A stretch of 64,000 nucleotides of DNA from Flavobacterium sp. ALD4 (GCF_002836475.1 NZ_PJBJ01000023.1:124001-188000); one strand, 5' to 3'. Numbered from the stretch's first letter, positions 16,013 to 26,144 are shown. The notes: generated from the sequence alone by a model not told the origin. Made by a program: numbers and translations.

Positions 16013-18106
16013 ATGGCGTTCTATAAAAAATTATCTCCTTTTTATAATCTTATTGTGTTCTATGTGGCAGTTAGTTTCATTTTAAGAATAACACTGCTCT
16101 TCCATCCCATCACAGATACCACATTTATGTGGACAGATGAAATCAAGATTTTTATACTTGGTTTAGTTTCAGACATTTTTGTCTTTATACTCGCCACCGG
16201 TATCTTGTGGCTGTATTTAATTTTCATATCAAACGGGAAATACCTTAAACCTTACGGCTATATTATTTTTGGATTATTTGTAGCATTATTTCTCTACATC
16301 GCTTCAGGAAAATCGATACTAAATGAATATGGTGGAGCATTGCCTAAGATTGGTTTGACTTTTGTAGGCATAAAAACTTTTTTATTTGGACTTCTTCTCT
16401 TTCTACCAAAACAAAGAGATAAGATTAGATACTGGCTTTTCGCCTTCGTGATGTTCTTATTTGTAGTTTTAATATTACAAAATGGCATCAGCGAATACTT
16501 CTTTTGGAATGAATTTGGAGTGAAATATAATTTTATAGCAGTCAACTATCTCGTTTACACCAATGAAATTATTGGAAATATCATGGAGTCCTATCCAGTA
16601 GTTCCTTTATTTTCAGGACTTTTTATAATTGCCGGTATCGTAACTTATTTTATATTAAAAGGATCCCGAAGTTATATTGACAGCATCCCTACATTTGTTG
16701 AAAAAATTAAAATATCGGGATTGTATTTCGTTCTGTTTGGACTTTCGTTAGCAGCTATTCCTTTTTTGGCTACTAAAGAGAATTCACAAAATATTTTTTC
16801 AAATGAATTACAGTCCAATGGGGTATATAAATTTTATTTGGCTTTTATGAATAGCGAATTGGACTATTTTAAATTTTATAAAACACTACCCGAAAAAGAA
16901 GTTTACACCTTGTTAGATCAACAAATTTCAGGTCTGTCCGGAGAATCTACTTTAAGAGAAATTAAAAGTGCTGCTGCCGAAAATCATAAAAATGTCGTTT
17001 TAATTACTATAGAAAGTTATAGTGCAGAATTCATGAAGGCCTATGGTAATGAGCAAAATATCACGCCATTCTTAGATAGTCTAGCTTCACAAAGTTTACT
17101 TTTTACTAATTTTTATGCTTCAGGGAACAGAACAGTTCGCGGTTTAGAAGCCGTAACGTTATGCTTTCCCCCTACAGCTGGTGAAAGTGTTGTAAAAAGA
17201 GAAGACAATAAAAACAAGTTTTCAACGGGAAGTGTTTTTAAAGCAAAAGGATACAATGTAAAGTATTTATATGGTGGCGATGCTTTTTTCGATAATATGG
17301 AAAATTTCTTTTCAGGAAACGGATATGATATCGTTGATAAAAAAACATTCCAACCCAACGAAATTACTTTTGATAACATCTGGGGCGTTTGCGATGAAGA
17401 TATGTACAATAAAGCTATTGGAGTAATGAATAAGGAAGCCACAGAGAACAAACCTTTCTTTAATCATATCATGACCGTAAGCAATCACAGACCATTTACG
17501 TTTCCCAATGATAAAATAGACATCCGCGGTGATGCTAAATCACGCGAGGGTGGTGTGAAATATACTGATTTTGCTATGAAGAAATTTTTCGAAATGGCAG
17601 AAAAGCAACCGTGGTTCTCGAATACGGTCTTTGTTATAGTAGCGGATCACTGTGCCTCGAGCGCAGGTAAAACCGAACTTCCGGTAGATAAATACAGGAT
17701 TCCGGCAATGATTTACAGTCCAGGATTTATTCAACCACAGCGCTATACCAAGCTCATGTCGCAAATCGATATTATGCCAACTCTTTTTGGGTTATTGCAT
17801 TTTAGTTACCAAAGCAAATTCTATGGCCAGGATGTAATGCAAGCTGATTATAAGCCAAGAGCTTTTATTGCAACTTATCAAGATTTAGGAATGATAAAAG
17901 ACAATGTTTTGACTATTATCTCGCCAAAACAAAAAGTCAAACAATTTAAAATGACTTTGTTGCCGAAGGCTGGAGTTGAAGATGATTTCCAAATTTATTA
18001 CGATCAAAAGCCTTTGGAAAAAGAAAGAACCGATTTATTAAATGAAACCATCTCTTTTTATCAAACTGCTTCAGATATGTTGAAGAAAAAGAAATACCAA
18101 AAATAG
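16013..18106 (+). CDS. LTA synthase-family sulfatase-fold membrane protein
   Basis: 697 residues: about five N-terminal transmembrane segments (roughly 10-30, 45-68, 82-100, 115-150, 190-215), then an extracytoplasmic alkaline-phosphatase/sulfatase domain starting near NVVLITIESYSAEFM. The likely nucleophile is Thr374 in ASGNRTVRGLEA; the metal site includes VADHC. Family members move phosphoglycerol or phosphoethanolamine onto envelope glycans. The substrate in Bacteroidota is not known to me. It is monocistronic, with its own promoter and a bidirectional terminator. Confidence 0.85.
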   Translation: MAFYKKLSPFYNLIVFYVAVSFILRITLLFHPITDTTFMWTDEIKIFILGLVSDIFVFILATGILWLYLIFISNGKYLKPYGYIIFGLFVALFLYIASGKSILNEYGGALPKIGLTFVGIKTFLFGLLLFLPKQRDKIRYWLFAFVMFLFVVLILQNGISEYFFWNEFGVKYNFIAVNYLVYTNEIIGNIMESYPVVPLFSGLFIIAGIVTYFILKGSRSYIDSIPTFVEKIKISGLYFVLFGLSLAAIPFLATKENSQNIFSNELQSNGVYKFYLAFMNSELDYFKFYKTLPEKEVYTLLDQQISGLSGESTLREIKSAAAENHKNVVLITIESYSAEFMKAYGNEQNITPFLDSLASQSLLFTNFYASGNRTVRGLEAVTLCFPPTAGESVVKREDNKNKFSTGSVFKAKGYNVKYLYGGDAFFDNMENFFSGNGYDIVDKKTFQPNEITFDNIWGVCDEDMYNKAIGVMNKEATENKPFFNHIMTVSNHRPFTFPNDKIDIRGDAKSREGGVKYTDFAMKKFFEMAEKQPWFSNTVFVIVADHCASSAGKTELPVDKYRIPAMIYSPGFIQPQRYTKLMSQIDIMPTLFGLLHFSYQSKFYGQDVMQADYKPRAFIATYQDLGMIKDNVLTIISPKQKVKQFKMTLLPKAGVEDDFQIYYDQKPLEKERTDLLNETISFYQTASDMLKKKKYQK

Positions 18107-18116
18107 TAATGTAAAT

Positions 18117-18156
18117 AAAAAAGCCTGTGAAATAATAGATCACAGGCTTTTTTTAT
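18117..18156. terminator. Bidirectional rho-independent terminator
   Basis: AAGCCTGTGA / TCACAGGCTT, a 10-bp perfect stem with a 9-nt loop, flanked by A-runs on the left and T-runs on the right. It serves the LtaS-like gene (plus) and the nuclease/phospholipase gene (minus). Confidence 0.9.
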
Positions 18157-18171
18157 CCAAGAAGATTGCTT

Positions 18172-19176
18172 TTATTCCACATCTTTATCGCTTTCCATCC
18201 CAAAAAGATCTCCTTTTTCAAATAGTTTGATATCCTGCTTTAAGGCCTTGCGGTTGCGTTTCGTAAGTACTTCAGGATCTAAATTGCTTACATCCGGTTT
18301 TCCAGCATTTACCCATGCTGTATACCAGAAGCTTGCCGTTGCAGTAATTGCTTTCTTCATTTGGCTTTCGACCATCCCGTTTAATGCAGTATGAAATTTA
18401 GCAGCGTATTCGTTCGAATATTTCGTACCATTATATTTGTTTTTTATCACATTTCCATCTGCATCAGTTACAAATATTTGATTTAAAGGTAATGCTGTTC
18501 TCAATCCTTTATCTGCCGCCAAAAGCGGAGCTACCAGAATATGGGTATCCATGATCATGTCCCATGTCGCTTTATCGACGTCCTCATAATAGTGAGCAGG
18601 AGCTACAGTAAATTTATAATCTTTAACAAATAATTCTGGAAGTCTGCTTTCCCATAAGGAATGAATTCCTTTTTGGTCCGTCAATTGTCCGTCGTGATTG
18701 TCTGAAGTATGCAAAGGCATATGGGCATCAGCTATATAATGTCCCAATTCAGCTGCAATAAATAAGATTTCTGATTTTCGTTTGTCTTTAAATGCTTGTG
18801 TCAATTTTGCCATCATATCTTGGATATGCCATGGCAAGGTTCCGTTTTTTGACAAAAATTTGTCATCATATTTCTTTTTTGCTTCTGCCATAGTCTTTGG
18901 AAAACTATCGGTACTCCCAAAATTCTCCATGTCAAAATAATGCCTTGGATTCTCAGCTTTATCTTGCAAAATATACTTCCTTAAATCGGGAACGGTAGAT
19001 TCTTGTGTTATAAAATCAATATGATTGTAAAAGAAAATCTGTAGCGGTTTTGGTAAAGCCATGACAGCTGCTTTATTAATTCTCTCGTGCCCAACAATTC
19101 CCCATGATAATGTTAGAAATCCAATAAATATTGCAGTTAGCAACAGTATTGTAGGCTTAAATTTGATGTTTATCAT
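18172..19176 (-). CDS. Zinc-dependent S1/P1 nuclease / phospholipase C family protein
   Basis: 334 residues from the ATG at 19176, with a signal peptide ending just before the conserved mature N terminus SWGIVGHE (Trp25, His30). In this fold the N-terminal Trp and the WG..GH histidine bind zinc. Further metal ligands fit GHYIADAHMPLHTSDNHDG and GIHSLWESRLPEL. It is probably secreted to the periplasm or beyond, degrading nucleic acids or phospholipids; sequence alone does not decide. An in-frame upstream stretch to 19221 is open but lacks signal-peptide character. Confidence 0.8.
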   Translation of the reverse strand: MINIKFKPTILLLTAIFIGFLTLSWGIVGHERINKAAVMALPKPLQIFFYNHIDFITQESTVPDLRKYILQDKAENPRHYFDMENFGSTDSFPKTMAEAKKKYDDKFLSKNGTLPWHIQDMMAKLTQAFKDKRKSEILFIAAELGHYIADAHMPLHTSDNHDGQLTDQKGIHSLWESRLPELFVKDYKFTVAPAHYYEDVDKATWDMIMDTHILVAPLLAADKGLRTALPLNQIFVTDADGNVIKNKYNGTKYSNEYAAKFHTALNGMVESQMKKAITATASFWYTAWVNAGKPDVSNLDPEVLTKRNRKALKQDIKLFEKGDLFGMESDKDVE

Positions 19177-19317
19177 TACATTTAGTTTTTTGAAGGACAA
19201 ATATATCTGTTTTTCAGACAATTTAAAAACATCTACTTTAAGATTACGTAAATTAAGAAATAACTTATCTATTATTATGTTTTGACACCAAGGAAAAAAC
19301 AGAACTTTTATTCATAA

Positions 19318-19698
19318 TTTACGTTTAGCGATTTTACCGTTATTTGTAGTCGAATTGTAAATATTACTGCTGTCTTGGCTTTAATAACTCTGGCGACTAA
19401 TGTTACGGGACCTTTTGCGTTCTTTGCTGATGAAGTTATTAAATAAAATTATACTGGGGCAATCATTTTTGCACAAAAAAACGAGAGAAAAAGATTGAAT
19501 GCCAGTATTTATTTAAGGTTGTCGATAATTGTCTTCTTTTTTATCGGAAGTATATCTTGAGGTTTCCTCTTTACTTTTCACGAGATAAAGACTCTTTCTA
19601 TCGCTGCTTTTTCCCTTTTAATAATGCTTCTCTATGATTACCTCCAACTGCAAGTCTTTATAATAAAAAGAAAAAAATTCACTCGAGTTCCTAAATAA
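19318..19698 (+). pseudogene. Decayed small membrane protein gene
   Basis: One plus-strand frame runs for about 127 codons and is interrupted only by TAA at 19444 and TGA at 19558. A further stop at 19315 precedes it and it ends at TAA 19696. Its translation is membrane-protein-like: NITAVLALITLATNVTGPFA, then GAIIFAQKNERKRLNASI, LRLSIIVFFFIGSIS and LSIAAFSLLIMLLYDYLQ. So few stops in such AT-rich DNA suggests a recently dead gene. I do not recognise the family. It overlaps the end of the YeiH gene by 8 bp in convergent orientation and accounts for most of the otherwise empty 19177-19690 gap. Confidence 0.45.
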
Positions 19699-20668
19699 AA
19701 TACAGAATTGAAAGTAAGGCTGCTATTGCGATAAATACCCAAAGCAAAACCCCTTGCACCAGGGGCTTCGTACCTACAGACTTTAACACGGTATGACTTA
19801 ATCCCGCTCCAATTAAAAACAAGGTAATAGTAAGTCCTATTTTTGCCATAGCTACCAAATACGGTGCTACCATAGCCGTTTGTGGCACATATGTATTTAG
19901 TATCATAGCCAAAATAAAAAATGCAATAAAATAAGGAATTTTGATTTTACTCGATTTGTTTTTAAAAACCGTTGTGGTAATCAAAGCAACGGGAATGATC
20001 CATAAAGCCCGTGCCAACTTTACGGTTGTGGCAATCTGCAGCGCCTCAGGGCCATATTTATTAGCAGCCCCTACTACTGAACTGGTATCGTGAATCGCAA
20101 TAGCACACCAAAGACCAAATTCCTGCTGGGTTAAATGTAGCCAATGCCCAATTGCCGGAAACAAAAACAGAGCGATTGAGTTCAGGATAAAAATGACGCC
20201 TAAGGCAACCGAAGTCTGTTTTTCATCTGATTGAATTACTGGTGCAATCGCAGCAATTGCGCTACCTCCGCAAATCGCGGTACCACATGAAACTAAATGA
20301 GATATTTTGCTATCAATTTTCAACCATCTACCTAAAAAAAAACCTAAGAGTAACGTACTAAAGATAGACGCAACAGTGAATAAAAAACCCATTTTCCCAG
20401 CAGATAAAGCACTGTTTACGTTCATTCCAAAACCTAAACCTATGACAGAAAGTTGAAGCAATACATTGATGGCTTTTGCATTGAATCTTAAAAATGGATT
20501 TCCTAAAATGTTTGCCGCAACTAATCCAAGCAATAAAGCTAAAGGAGGCGAAATTAAACCGGAAATGCAAACCAATATCAATATGGCAAAAATTAATTGC
20601 TGTACTTTAATATTGATATTAAAAAAAGGAAAAGTGTTTTTAGGGATGATTTCAGGCTGATTTTTCAA
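19691..20668 (-). CDS. YeiH/UPF0324 family putative sulfate exporter
   Basis: 325 residues with about ten transmembrane helices and the family segments NILGNPFLRFNAKAINVLLQ, GFGMNVNSAL, HLVSCGTAICGGSAIAAIAP and HDTSSVVGAANKYG. Function in the family is a putative anion/sulfate exporter. The only reasonable start is a TTG at 20668 (MKNQPEIIP); no ATG precedes the conserved N terminus. It lies 75 bp after the lysR-type gene on the same strand, so the regulator may control it. Confidence 0.85.
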   Translation of the reverse strand: MKNQPEIIPKNTFPFFNINIKVQQLIFAILILVCISGLISPPLALLLGLVAANILGNPFLRFNAKAINVLLQLSVIGLGFGMNVNSALSAGKMGFLFTVASIFSTLLLGFFLGRWLKIDSKISHLVSCGTAICGGSAIAAIAPVIQSDEKQTSVALGVIFILNSIALFLFPAIGHWLHLTQQEFGLWCAIAIHDTSSVVGAANKYGPEALQIATTVKLARALWIIPVALITTTVFKNKSSKIKIPYFIAFFILAMILNTYVPQTAMVAPYLVAMAKIGLTITLFLIGAGLSHTVLKSVGTKPLVQGVLLWVFIAIAALLSILYFI

Positions 20669-20743
20669 GGTGAAATTGTTTAATTAGTACCTAACAAAGA
20701 TGCAGGGATAAATCGGTATTTGCCAATCATAATAAACAATCCG

Positions 20744-21640
20744 CTATAACTTTAAATTATAATACCTTGAAATATTTTTAATAAATAAGTCTGACAGAGC
20801 GTTCGCTTTTCCGTGTAAACTAATGATGTAAAAATAACGCTCAATGATTAGATTATCGACATCAAGTATTACTAATTCATTGCTTTTCAGTTCCTTTTCA
20901 ATAGCATGAATTGAAATAAAAGCAACGCAATTAGAGTTCATTAAATAGGACTTGATGCTTTCTGTACTTCCCAATTGCATCTCGACAATCAATTCGGACA
21001 TCTTAATTTTTAAAGGTTTCAAAGCATGTTCAATTACTTCTAATGTTCCCGACCCTTGCTCCCGCATTAGAAATCGCAATTGCAAGAGATCTTGCTTTGT
21101 GATTTCTCTTTTGTTTACCAATGGATTAGTACTGTTACAGACCAGTACCAATTCGTCTTTTAAGAACGGCGTATATTTAATCGCTTTATTTTTCGACTGT
21201 CCTTCAACAATACCCGTTTCTATTTCTTTATTCAATAAGGCACTTTCAATCTGTTCCGTATTCCCATTGCGCAAAATAACTTTGATTCCTTGCATTTCCC
21301 CATGAAATCGGGCTAATAACGGCGGAATTATATATTGCGAAATGGTGGTACTGGCTCCCAGACGCAGCATGCCGTTCTGTTCTTTTATAAGAGCACTCAT
21401 TTCATAATCGATTTCACGATAAATCTCAAAAATATTTTTAGCCTGTTTTACTAATTGTTCCCCAGCCTGAGTCAGAGAAATTTTAGAGCCAGTTCGGTCA
21501 AAAAGTTTTACTTTATACGCTTCTTCCAGTTCTTGTATGTGCTTAGATACAGCAGGTTGGGTAATAAATAACTCTATTGCTGCTTTAGTGAAACTCAATC
21601 TGGTAGCGACCGTAAAAAATACTTTTAATCTAAAATCCAT
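20744..21640 (-). CDS. LysR-family transcriptional regulator
   Basis: 298 residues. N-terminal winged helix-turn-helix (MDFRLKVFFTVATRLSFTKA, then AAIELFITQPAVSKHIQELE) and a C-terminal periplasmic-binding-like effector domain. Related to the CysB/CbbR/YeiE type regulators in form, and upstream of a yeiH-like transporter gene in the same direction rather than divergent. A 7-bp-arm palindrome lies just before the start and may be an autoregulatory site. Confidence 0.9.
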   Translation of the reverse strand: MDFRLKVFFTVATRLSFTKAAIELFITQPAVSKHIQELEEAYKVKLFDRTGSKISLTQAGEQLVKQAKNIFEIYREIDYEMSALIKEQNGMLRLGASTTISQYIIPPLLARFHGEMQGIKVILRNGNTEQIESALLNKEIETGIVEGQSKNKAIKYTPFLKDELVLVCNSTNPLVNKREITKQDLLQLRFLMREQGSGTLEVIEHALKPLKIKMSELIVEMQLGSTESIKSYLMNSNCVAFISIHAIEKELKSNELVILDVDNLIIERYFYIISLHGKANALSDLFIKNISRYYNLKL

Positions 21641-21651
21641 AATTGTATTGT

Positions 21652-21666
21652 TTTGGTTAAACCAAA
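21652..21666. promoter_or_regulatory. Palindrome upstream of the LysR-type gene
   Basis: TTTGGTT-A-AACCAAA, an inverted repeat 12 bp before the lysR-type start. It could be an operator, but the short spacer is not the usual T-N11-A LysR box. Confidence 0.3.
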
Positions 21667-21672
21667 TGGAGT

Positions 21673-23700
21673 TTACAACAATCCGTTGTATTTCCTAACA
21701 AACCATTCGGTTGCAAGTAATGAGACAATCAAAATCAACAACAAAGTCCAATCAATCAATGGCGATCGGGTTACTTTATTTTTCTCTATTGTCTTATAAT
21801 TATCATCTTCTAAAAGAGACTTAATCAGTACATACACTTGGTCGGGAAAATACACGGTCCCTTCTGTTTGCATTGCCAACTGATTTAATTTTTCCGAGTC
21901 GGGATTGACAAATTGTTTTTCTCTGTCGAAATCCAAAATTTCAAAATGACTGGAATAACTGGTATTTGAATTCAGTTCTTTTACAAAAAAATTATAAGTT
22001 CCTGCATCAAGTCCGTCCAAATTCACTTTGTAGAAATTATTCCCTTTTAATAAGTCATAGTTTTTAGTTTGCTTCGTTCCCGTATTCGTTACGATAATTG
22101 TCAAACGGGCTTTCTCGTCAAATTCATAATTTTTATTGAAGTATTGAGCTGATATTTCAATAGCATCGCCTGAATTATAAAAACTTTCATGATTAACAAC
22201 CAATGCTTTTTTAGAACTACTGGACGCCAGGTACTGGATTGTTTTATCCATAAAGACGTCAAATTCAGCAAAGGACTGTGTATTAAGATGACTTTGTAAT
22301 CGCCATTTCCAAATATTTTCACCCAAAAGAAATGCACTGCGCTTTCCTTTATTTTCAGCGTATACTAACAATGGGGAATTGGTATCCATGGTTCTGATTT
22401 TAGAGGATAGTAAAATGGAGGCATCTTCCTTCACTTCAATTTTCCCAAAGGCATTTTCCAATGGAGGAAAAGTTTCAAAACCAATATTATCTATTGCGAA
22501 CAAATTAAATTGGGCGTTAAAACCCGCCAAATAATTCTCTTTTTGATTACTCATTTTGAATATTAAAGTACTTTGTTCCTGATTTAAAAACGAAAAATCA
22601 GTACTGGTTCCGCTAATAATAAAAGTACTAGTTCCTGCCGATTTATTCTCTTCAAAAATGGGCTTAAAGGCTCGAGTAGGTTGATACAAAATAAAGATAT
22701 CATATTCTTTTAATGAACTGAAAGTATTTGGTTTAAACACAGTAACTTTACGTTGTGCATTAGATTCAATAGAGCGTTTTAAAGCACCAACATCGGGATG
22801 GTTTATTGCTGTTACCAGAGCGATATTTGTTTTTTGATCGATCACCTCTACGGCAAAATTCTTCGTATTATTATAGGTGTTTTTCTCTTTCTCATCACCA
22901 GTGACAGTTGCTTTGAATGTTTGAGAACCTATTTTATTTGCCGGTAAAAGGACATTTAGAACTGCGGTTCTTTTAGAGGAAGAAAAGGAAACACTTTGCT
23001 TCGTCAAAACTGAATTCCCTTGTGATATAGTAAAATCAGCTGACAGTTTTTGATTTCCAGAATAGCTGAGGAAAACTTCTACAGGAAATTTATTCTTGTA
23101 AAAAGCATATTTATTGACATTGAGCCGAGTTATTTTTAAGTCGACTACCTTAGTGGTATCCCCTAAAATGACAGGGAAAACTTTATTGGTAGGATCAAAA
23201 CTATAGACATAATCATTACCCGTAGTCTGGTTTCCGTCAGTTAAGAGTATTATTGGAAAAGTGCTGTTTCTGTTCCTGTTTTTTAATCCTTTTGAAATAC
23301 CGTCCAGATTAGTCTGGGTTCCCTTGAAATCAAATTCCTTCGAGGACAAAAACTCAGAGTCAAAACGATACGACTGAATGTCAAACTTCTCTTTTAAGGG
23401 CCCGTTAGCCATTATTGCGGCATATAAGTCTAATGCTTTTTTACTAGCATCTAAGACCTCAATAGAACCTGAATTATCTACGACAATCGCTAAAGGGGGC
23501 TTAATGGTTTCCAGCGTATTTCTCGTAATTATGGGGTTAATCAACAATAATAGAATCCCAAACAACGATAGAAAACGCAATAAAGCCAAAAACAAATTCA
23601 GTTTTGAATTGTTTTTGGCTTTATAAAAATATTGATAAAAGGACAAACCACCTGCTATTAGCAAAGAAAGTAAAAGAAGTAGAATTGTTGATTTATTCAT
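21673..23700 (-). CDS. VWA-domain membrane protein
   Basis: 675 residues. Two N-terminal transmembrane helices (about 5-22 and 38-58), then a von Willebrand A-like domain with the MIDAS motif DNSGS (PPLAIVVDNSGSIEV) and LLTDGNQTTG. A long beta-rich extracytoplasmic part follows, with a last helix near 650-668 (PLIDWTLLLILIVSLLATEW). It resembles Bacteroidota BatA-like/VWA proteins of unknown function. It lies 32 bp after the lysR-type start codon in genome order but is transcribed toward it, so a shared transcript with lysR and yeiH is possible. Confidence 0.8.
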   Translation of the reverse strand: MNKSTILLLLLSLLIAGGLSFYQYFYKAKNNSKLNLFLALLRFLSLFGILLLLINPIITRNTLETIKPPLAIVVDNSGSIEVLDASKKALDLYAAIMANGPLKEKFDIQSYRFDSEFLSSKEFDFKGTQTNLDGISKGLKNRNRNSTFPIILLTDGNQTTGNDYVYSFDPTNKVFPVILGDTTKVVDLKITRLNVNKYAFYKNKFPVEVFLSYSGNQKLSADFTISQGNSVLTKQSVSFSSSKRTAVLNVLLPANKIGSQTFKATVTGDEKEKNTYNNTKNFAVEVIDQKTNIALVTAINHPDVGALKRSIESNAQRKVTVFKPNTFSSLKEYDIFILYQPTRAFKPIFEENKSAGTSTFIISGTSTDFSFLNQEQSTLIFKMSNQKENYLAGFNAQFNLFAIDNIGFETFPPLENAFGKIEVKEDASILLSSKIRTMDTNSPLLVYAENKGKRSAFLLGENIWKWRLQSHLNTQSFAEFDVFMDKTIQYLASSSSKKALVVNHESFYNSGDAIEISAQYFNKNYEFDEKARLTIIVTNTGTKQTKNYDLLKGNNFYKVNLDGLDAGTYNFFVKELNSNTSYSSHFEILDFDREKQFVNPDSEKLNQLAMQTEGTVYFPDQVYVLIKSLLEDDNYKTIEKNKVTRSPLIDWTLLLILIVSLLATEWFVRKYNGLL

Positions 23701-23722
23701 GTTTTGTTATACAATTTAGTCG

Positions 23723-23775
23723 CAGTTTTCAGTCTCAACTCTCAGTAGAATACTACTAACTGAGACTGCAAACTG
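23723..23775. repeat. Large imperfect hairpin between fabG and VWA gene
   Basis: Arms 23723-23737 and 23761-23775 pair over 15 bp with one mismatch (CAGTTTTCAGTCTCA type sequence). The loop itself contains AGTA/TACT. It follows fabG on the minus strand but lacks a T-tract, so it looks more like an intergenic repeat than a terminator. Confidence 0.55.
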
Positions 23776-23779
23776 TATA

Positions 23780-24526
23780 CTATGTTAACATACCACCGTC
23801 CACATTCAATACTTGACCCGTGATATATCCGCTCATATCTGAAGCAAGAAAAAGACATGCATTGGCAACATCTTCAGTAGTCCCTCCTCTTTTCAAAGGA
23901 ATACCGTCTCTCCAACTCTGAACTACGTCATCATTCAATTTAGCGGTCATCTCCGTTTCAATAAACCCTGGTGCAATAGCATTACAACGAATATTACGCG
24001 AACCTAATTCAAGTGCCACCGATTTAGTAAACCCAATAACACCTGCTTTTGAAGCAGCATAGTTGGTTTGACCTGCATTCCCCTTCACTCCCACTACACT
24101 ACTCATATTAATGATTGATCCGGCACGTTTTTTTAAAAATGTTCTTTGAATCGCTTTGGTCATATTGAATACGGATTTCAAATTGACATTAACAACTTTA
24201 TCAAAATCTTCTTCAGACATACGCATTAAAAGGTTGTCCTTAGTGATTCCGGCATTATTAATCAAAATATCAACGGTTCCAAATTCAGCTAAAACAGCAT
24301 CAACCATAGTTTGCGCTTCATTAAAATCGGCCGCATTGGATTGGTACCCTTTGGCTTTAACTCCAAGCGCATTCAATTCATTTTCTAACGCTAATGCTGA
24401 CTCAACAGAAGAACTGTAAGTAAAAGCAACATTTGCTCCGTGTTTTGCAAATACTTCTGCAATTCCTCTGCCAATTCCGCGACTTGCACCAGTAATGATG
24501 GCAACTTTTCCTTCTAGTAATTTCAT
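23780..24526 (-). CDS. fabG: 3-oxoacyl-ACP reductase
   Basis: 248-residue short-chain dehydrogenase reducing 3-oxoacyl-ACP with NADPH in fatty acid synthesis. Cofactor motif TGASRGIGRGIAE (about 13-25), NNAGI, catalytic Ser in NMSSVVGVKGNAGQ, and Tyr/Lys in TNYAASKAG. C-terminal GQVLNVDGGMLT is typical FabG. Monocistronic; a structured intergenic element lies upstream. Confidence 0.95.
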   Translation of the reverse strand: MKLLEGKVAIITGASRGIGRGIAEVFAKHGANVAFTYSSSVESALALENELNALGVKAKGYQSNAADFNEAQTMVDAVLAEFGTVDILINNAGITKDNLLMRMSEEDFDKVVNVNLKSVFNMTKAIQRTFLKKRAGSIINMSSVVGVKGNAGQTNYAASKAGVIGFTKSVALELGSRNIRCNAIAPGFIETEMTAKLNDDVVQSWRDGIPLKRGGTTEDVANACLFLASDMSGYITGQVLNVDGGMLT

Positions 24527-24553
24527 ATTCTAAAAATAGTTTAATATTTATTT

Positions 24554-24638
24554 GGAGCTATTTCTGCTACGCGTTACAATCTTCTGTCTTTCAAAAAATA
24601 CAAAAGGATTTTCACTATATCTTCATTCACTGAACCCC
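24554..24638 (-). ncRNA. Structured intergenic element, copy C
   Basis: On the minus strand it reads GATATAGTGAAAATCC, then a hairpin (CTTTTGT / ACAGAAG, 7 bp with one G-U pair), then AGATTGTAACGCGTAGCAG and AAATAGCTCC. This layout is shared with elements at 49319 and 58040. It lies between the NhaC-family gene and fabG. Function unknown: a structured RNA or dispersed repeat. Confidence 0.45.
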
Positions 24639-24747
24639 TATTAAAATAAAAGTGAAGTAATCAGGACTAGTAATACTCGTCAAATATAGAATAATTAGTT
24701 TTTTAAAAAAAATTTCAAATTCAATAAACTTGGAGCAATACCAAATT

Positions 24748-26070
24748 TTATACTTTCAAAAATTTATTTACCATTTTATCCCAATACGAACTATAAATTG
24801 CCAATAAAGTAAAGCTTAATAAAAACAAATGGTACCACGCATTACTGATTAAATCAAAAAAGTCCAATTTGCCATTGGCAAAACTCAAAATCAACAAAAC
24901 TTGTGCTCCGTAAGGTAAAATTCCCTGAACAATACAAGAAAAGATATCTAAAATAGCTGCTGTCTTTTTTGGATTCAAATCATACTCATCATTAATCTCC
25001 TTTGCAATCGGTCCCGTAATTACAATCGAGACAGTATTATTGGCTATAGCCAAATTAGCAAAACCAACCAAAGCGCCGATTCCTGCCTGCGCTGATTTTT
25101 TACTTTTGATCCGTCTTTTAATTTGGTACAATAAATAATTAATTCCGCCTGCTTTTTCCACCATGGCAGCCAAACCGCCCGTAAGCATTGACAATAAAAA
25201 GATATCAGTCATACCGGTAAAACCCTCATATGTCTTTTGGATAAACTCCATGAACGTAAAAGATCCTCCAATGTATCCTATGATACCTGCTAACAGTGTA
25301 CCTATAATTAAAGTAGAAAACACATTAATTCCAAATAAAGCCAAAGCAATTACCAATATATAAGGTATGATAGGAATCCATTCAAAACTAACTCTTGGGA
25401 GATCAACAGCAACAATATCCGAGTTTAAACCGAGGTAAAAGAATAGAATTACGGTGAGTAACGCGGCAGGAAATGCAATAAACAAATTGATTTTAAATTT
25501 GTCTTTTAATTCACAACCCAAGGATTGTGTTGCCGCAATGGTAGTGTCAGAGATCATGGAAAGGTTGTCCCCAAACATGGAACCACCTAATAAAGCGCCA
25601 GAAATAAGTGGCAATGAAGCTCCACTTTTATCTGCCAAGGTCACCGCTATGGGTCCTAAGGCAACTATCGCCCCTACAGAAGTTCCAGTAGCAGTTGATA
25701 AAAATCCTGCAATCAAAAATATTCCTAATGGGAAATAAGCCACATCAATAGTACTGATTCCTAAATTAACAACGGCATCAACCCCGCCCATCGCTTTACT
25801 AACAACAGCAAATGCACCAGCCAACAAATAAATCAAGCACATGGTCATGATTTTACTTTCTCCACAACCTGCAATTAAGGTCGCCACTTTTTCATCTGTG
25901 GAAGACTTGAACAGTAAAAAGGCGGCTATAATACCCACCATAACAGCAACAGGAGATGGAAACGCATAAAAATCATGCAATACAATGCCGGCGCCCAAAA
26001 AGGTAAAAATAAAAACAAATAACGGAATCAAAGCGTAAGGATTTCCTGTTTTTTTCGAAAAAATGGTCAT
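24748..26070 (-). CDS. NhaC-family transporter, candidate methionine importer (MetT-like)
   Basis: 440 residues with 11-12 membrane helices and NhaC-family segments (TATGTSVGAIVALGPIAVTL, SGALLGGSMFGDNLSMISDT, IANNTVSIVITGPIAKEI). NhaC members are Na+/H+ antiporters or Na+-coupled solute carriers. The leader upstream carries a SAM-I-like riboswitch core (26145-26220). SAM-controlled NhaC proteins in other bacteria have been assigned as methionine transporters (MetT), so that role is inferred here. If the riboswitch candidate fails, the safe call is NhaC-family antiporter. Confidence 0.85.
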   Translation of the reverse strand: MTIFSKKTGNPYALIPLFVFIFTFLGAGIVLHDFYAFPSPVAVMVGIIAAFLLFKSSTDEKVATLIAGCGESKIMTMCLIYLLAGAFAVVSKAMGGVDAVVNLGISTIDVAYFPLGIFLIAGFLSTATGTSVGAIVALGPIAVTLADKSGASLPLISGALLGGSMFGDNLSMISDTTIAATQSLGCELKDKFKINLFIAFPAALLTVILFFYLGLNSDIVAVDLPRVSFEWIPIIPYILVIALALFGINVFSTLIIGTLLAGIIGYIGGSFTFMEFIQKTYEGFTGMTDIFLLSMLTGGLAAMVEKAGGINYLLYQIKRRIKSKKSAQAGIGALVGFANLAIANNTVSIVITGPIAKEINDEYDLNPKKTAAILDIFSCIVQGILPYGAQVLLILSFANGKLDFFDLISNAWYHLFLLSFTLLAIYSSYWDKMVNKFLKV

Positions 26071-26144
26071 AAAGTTAATTTAAAAATGAATTAAATATGA
26101 CGAAAAACAAAAGCTAAAAAATGGGAATGCAAACAACATTTTTT

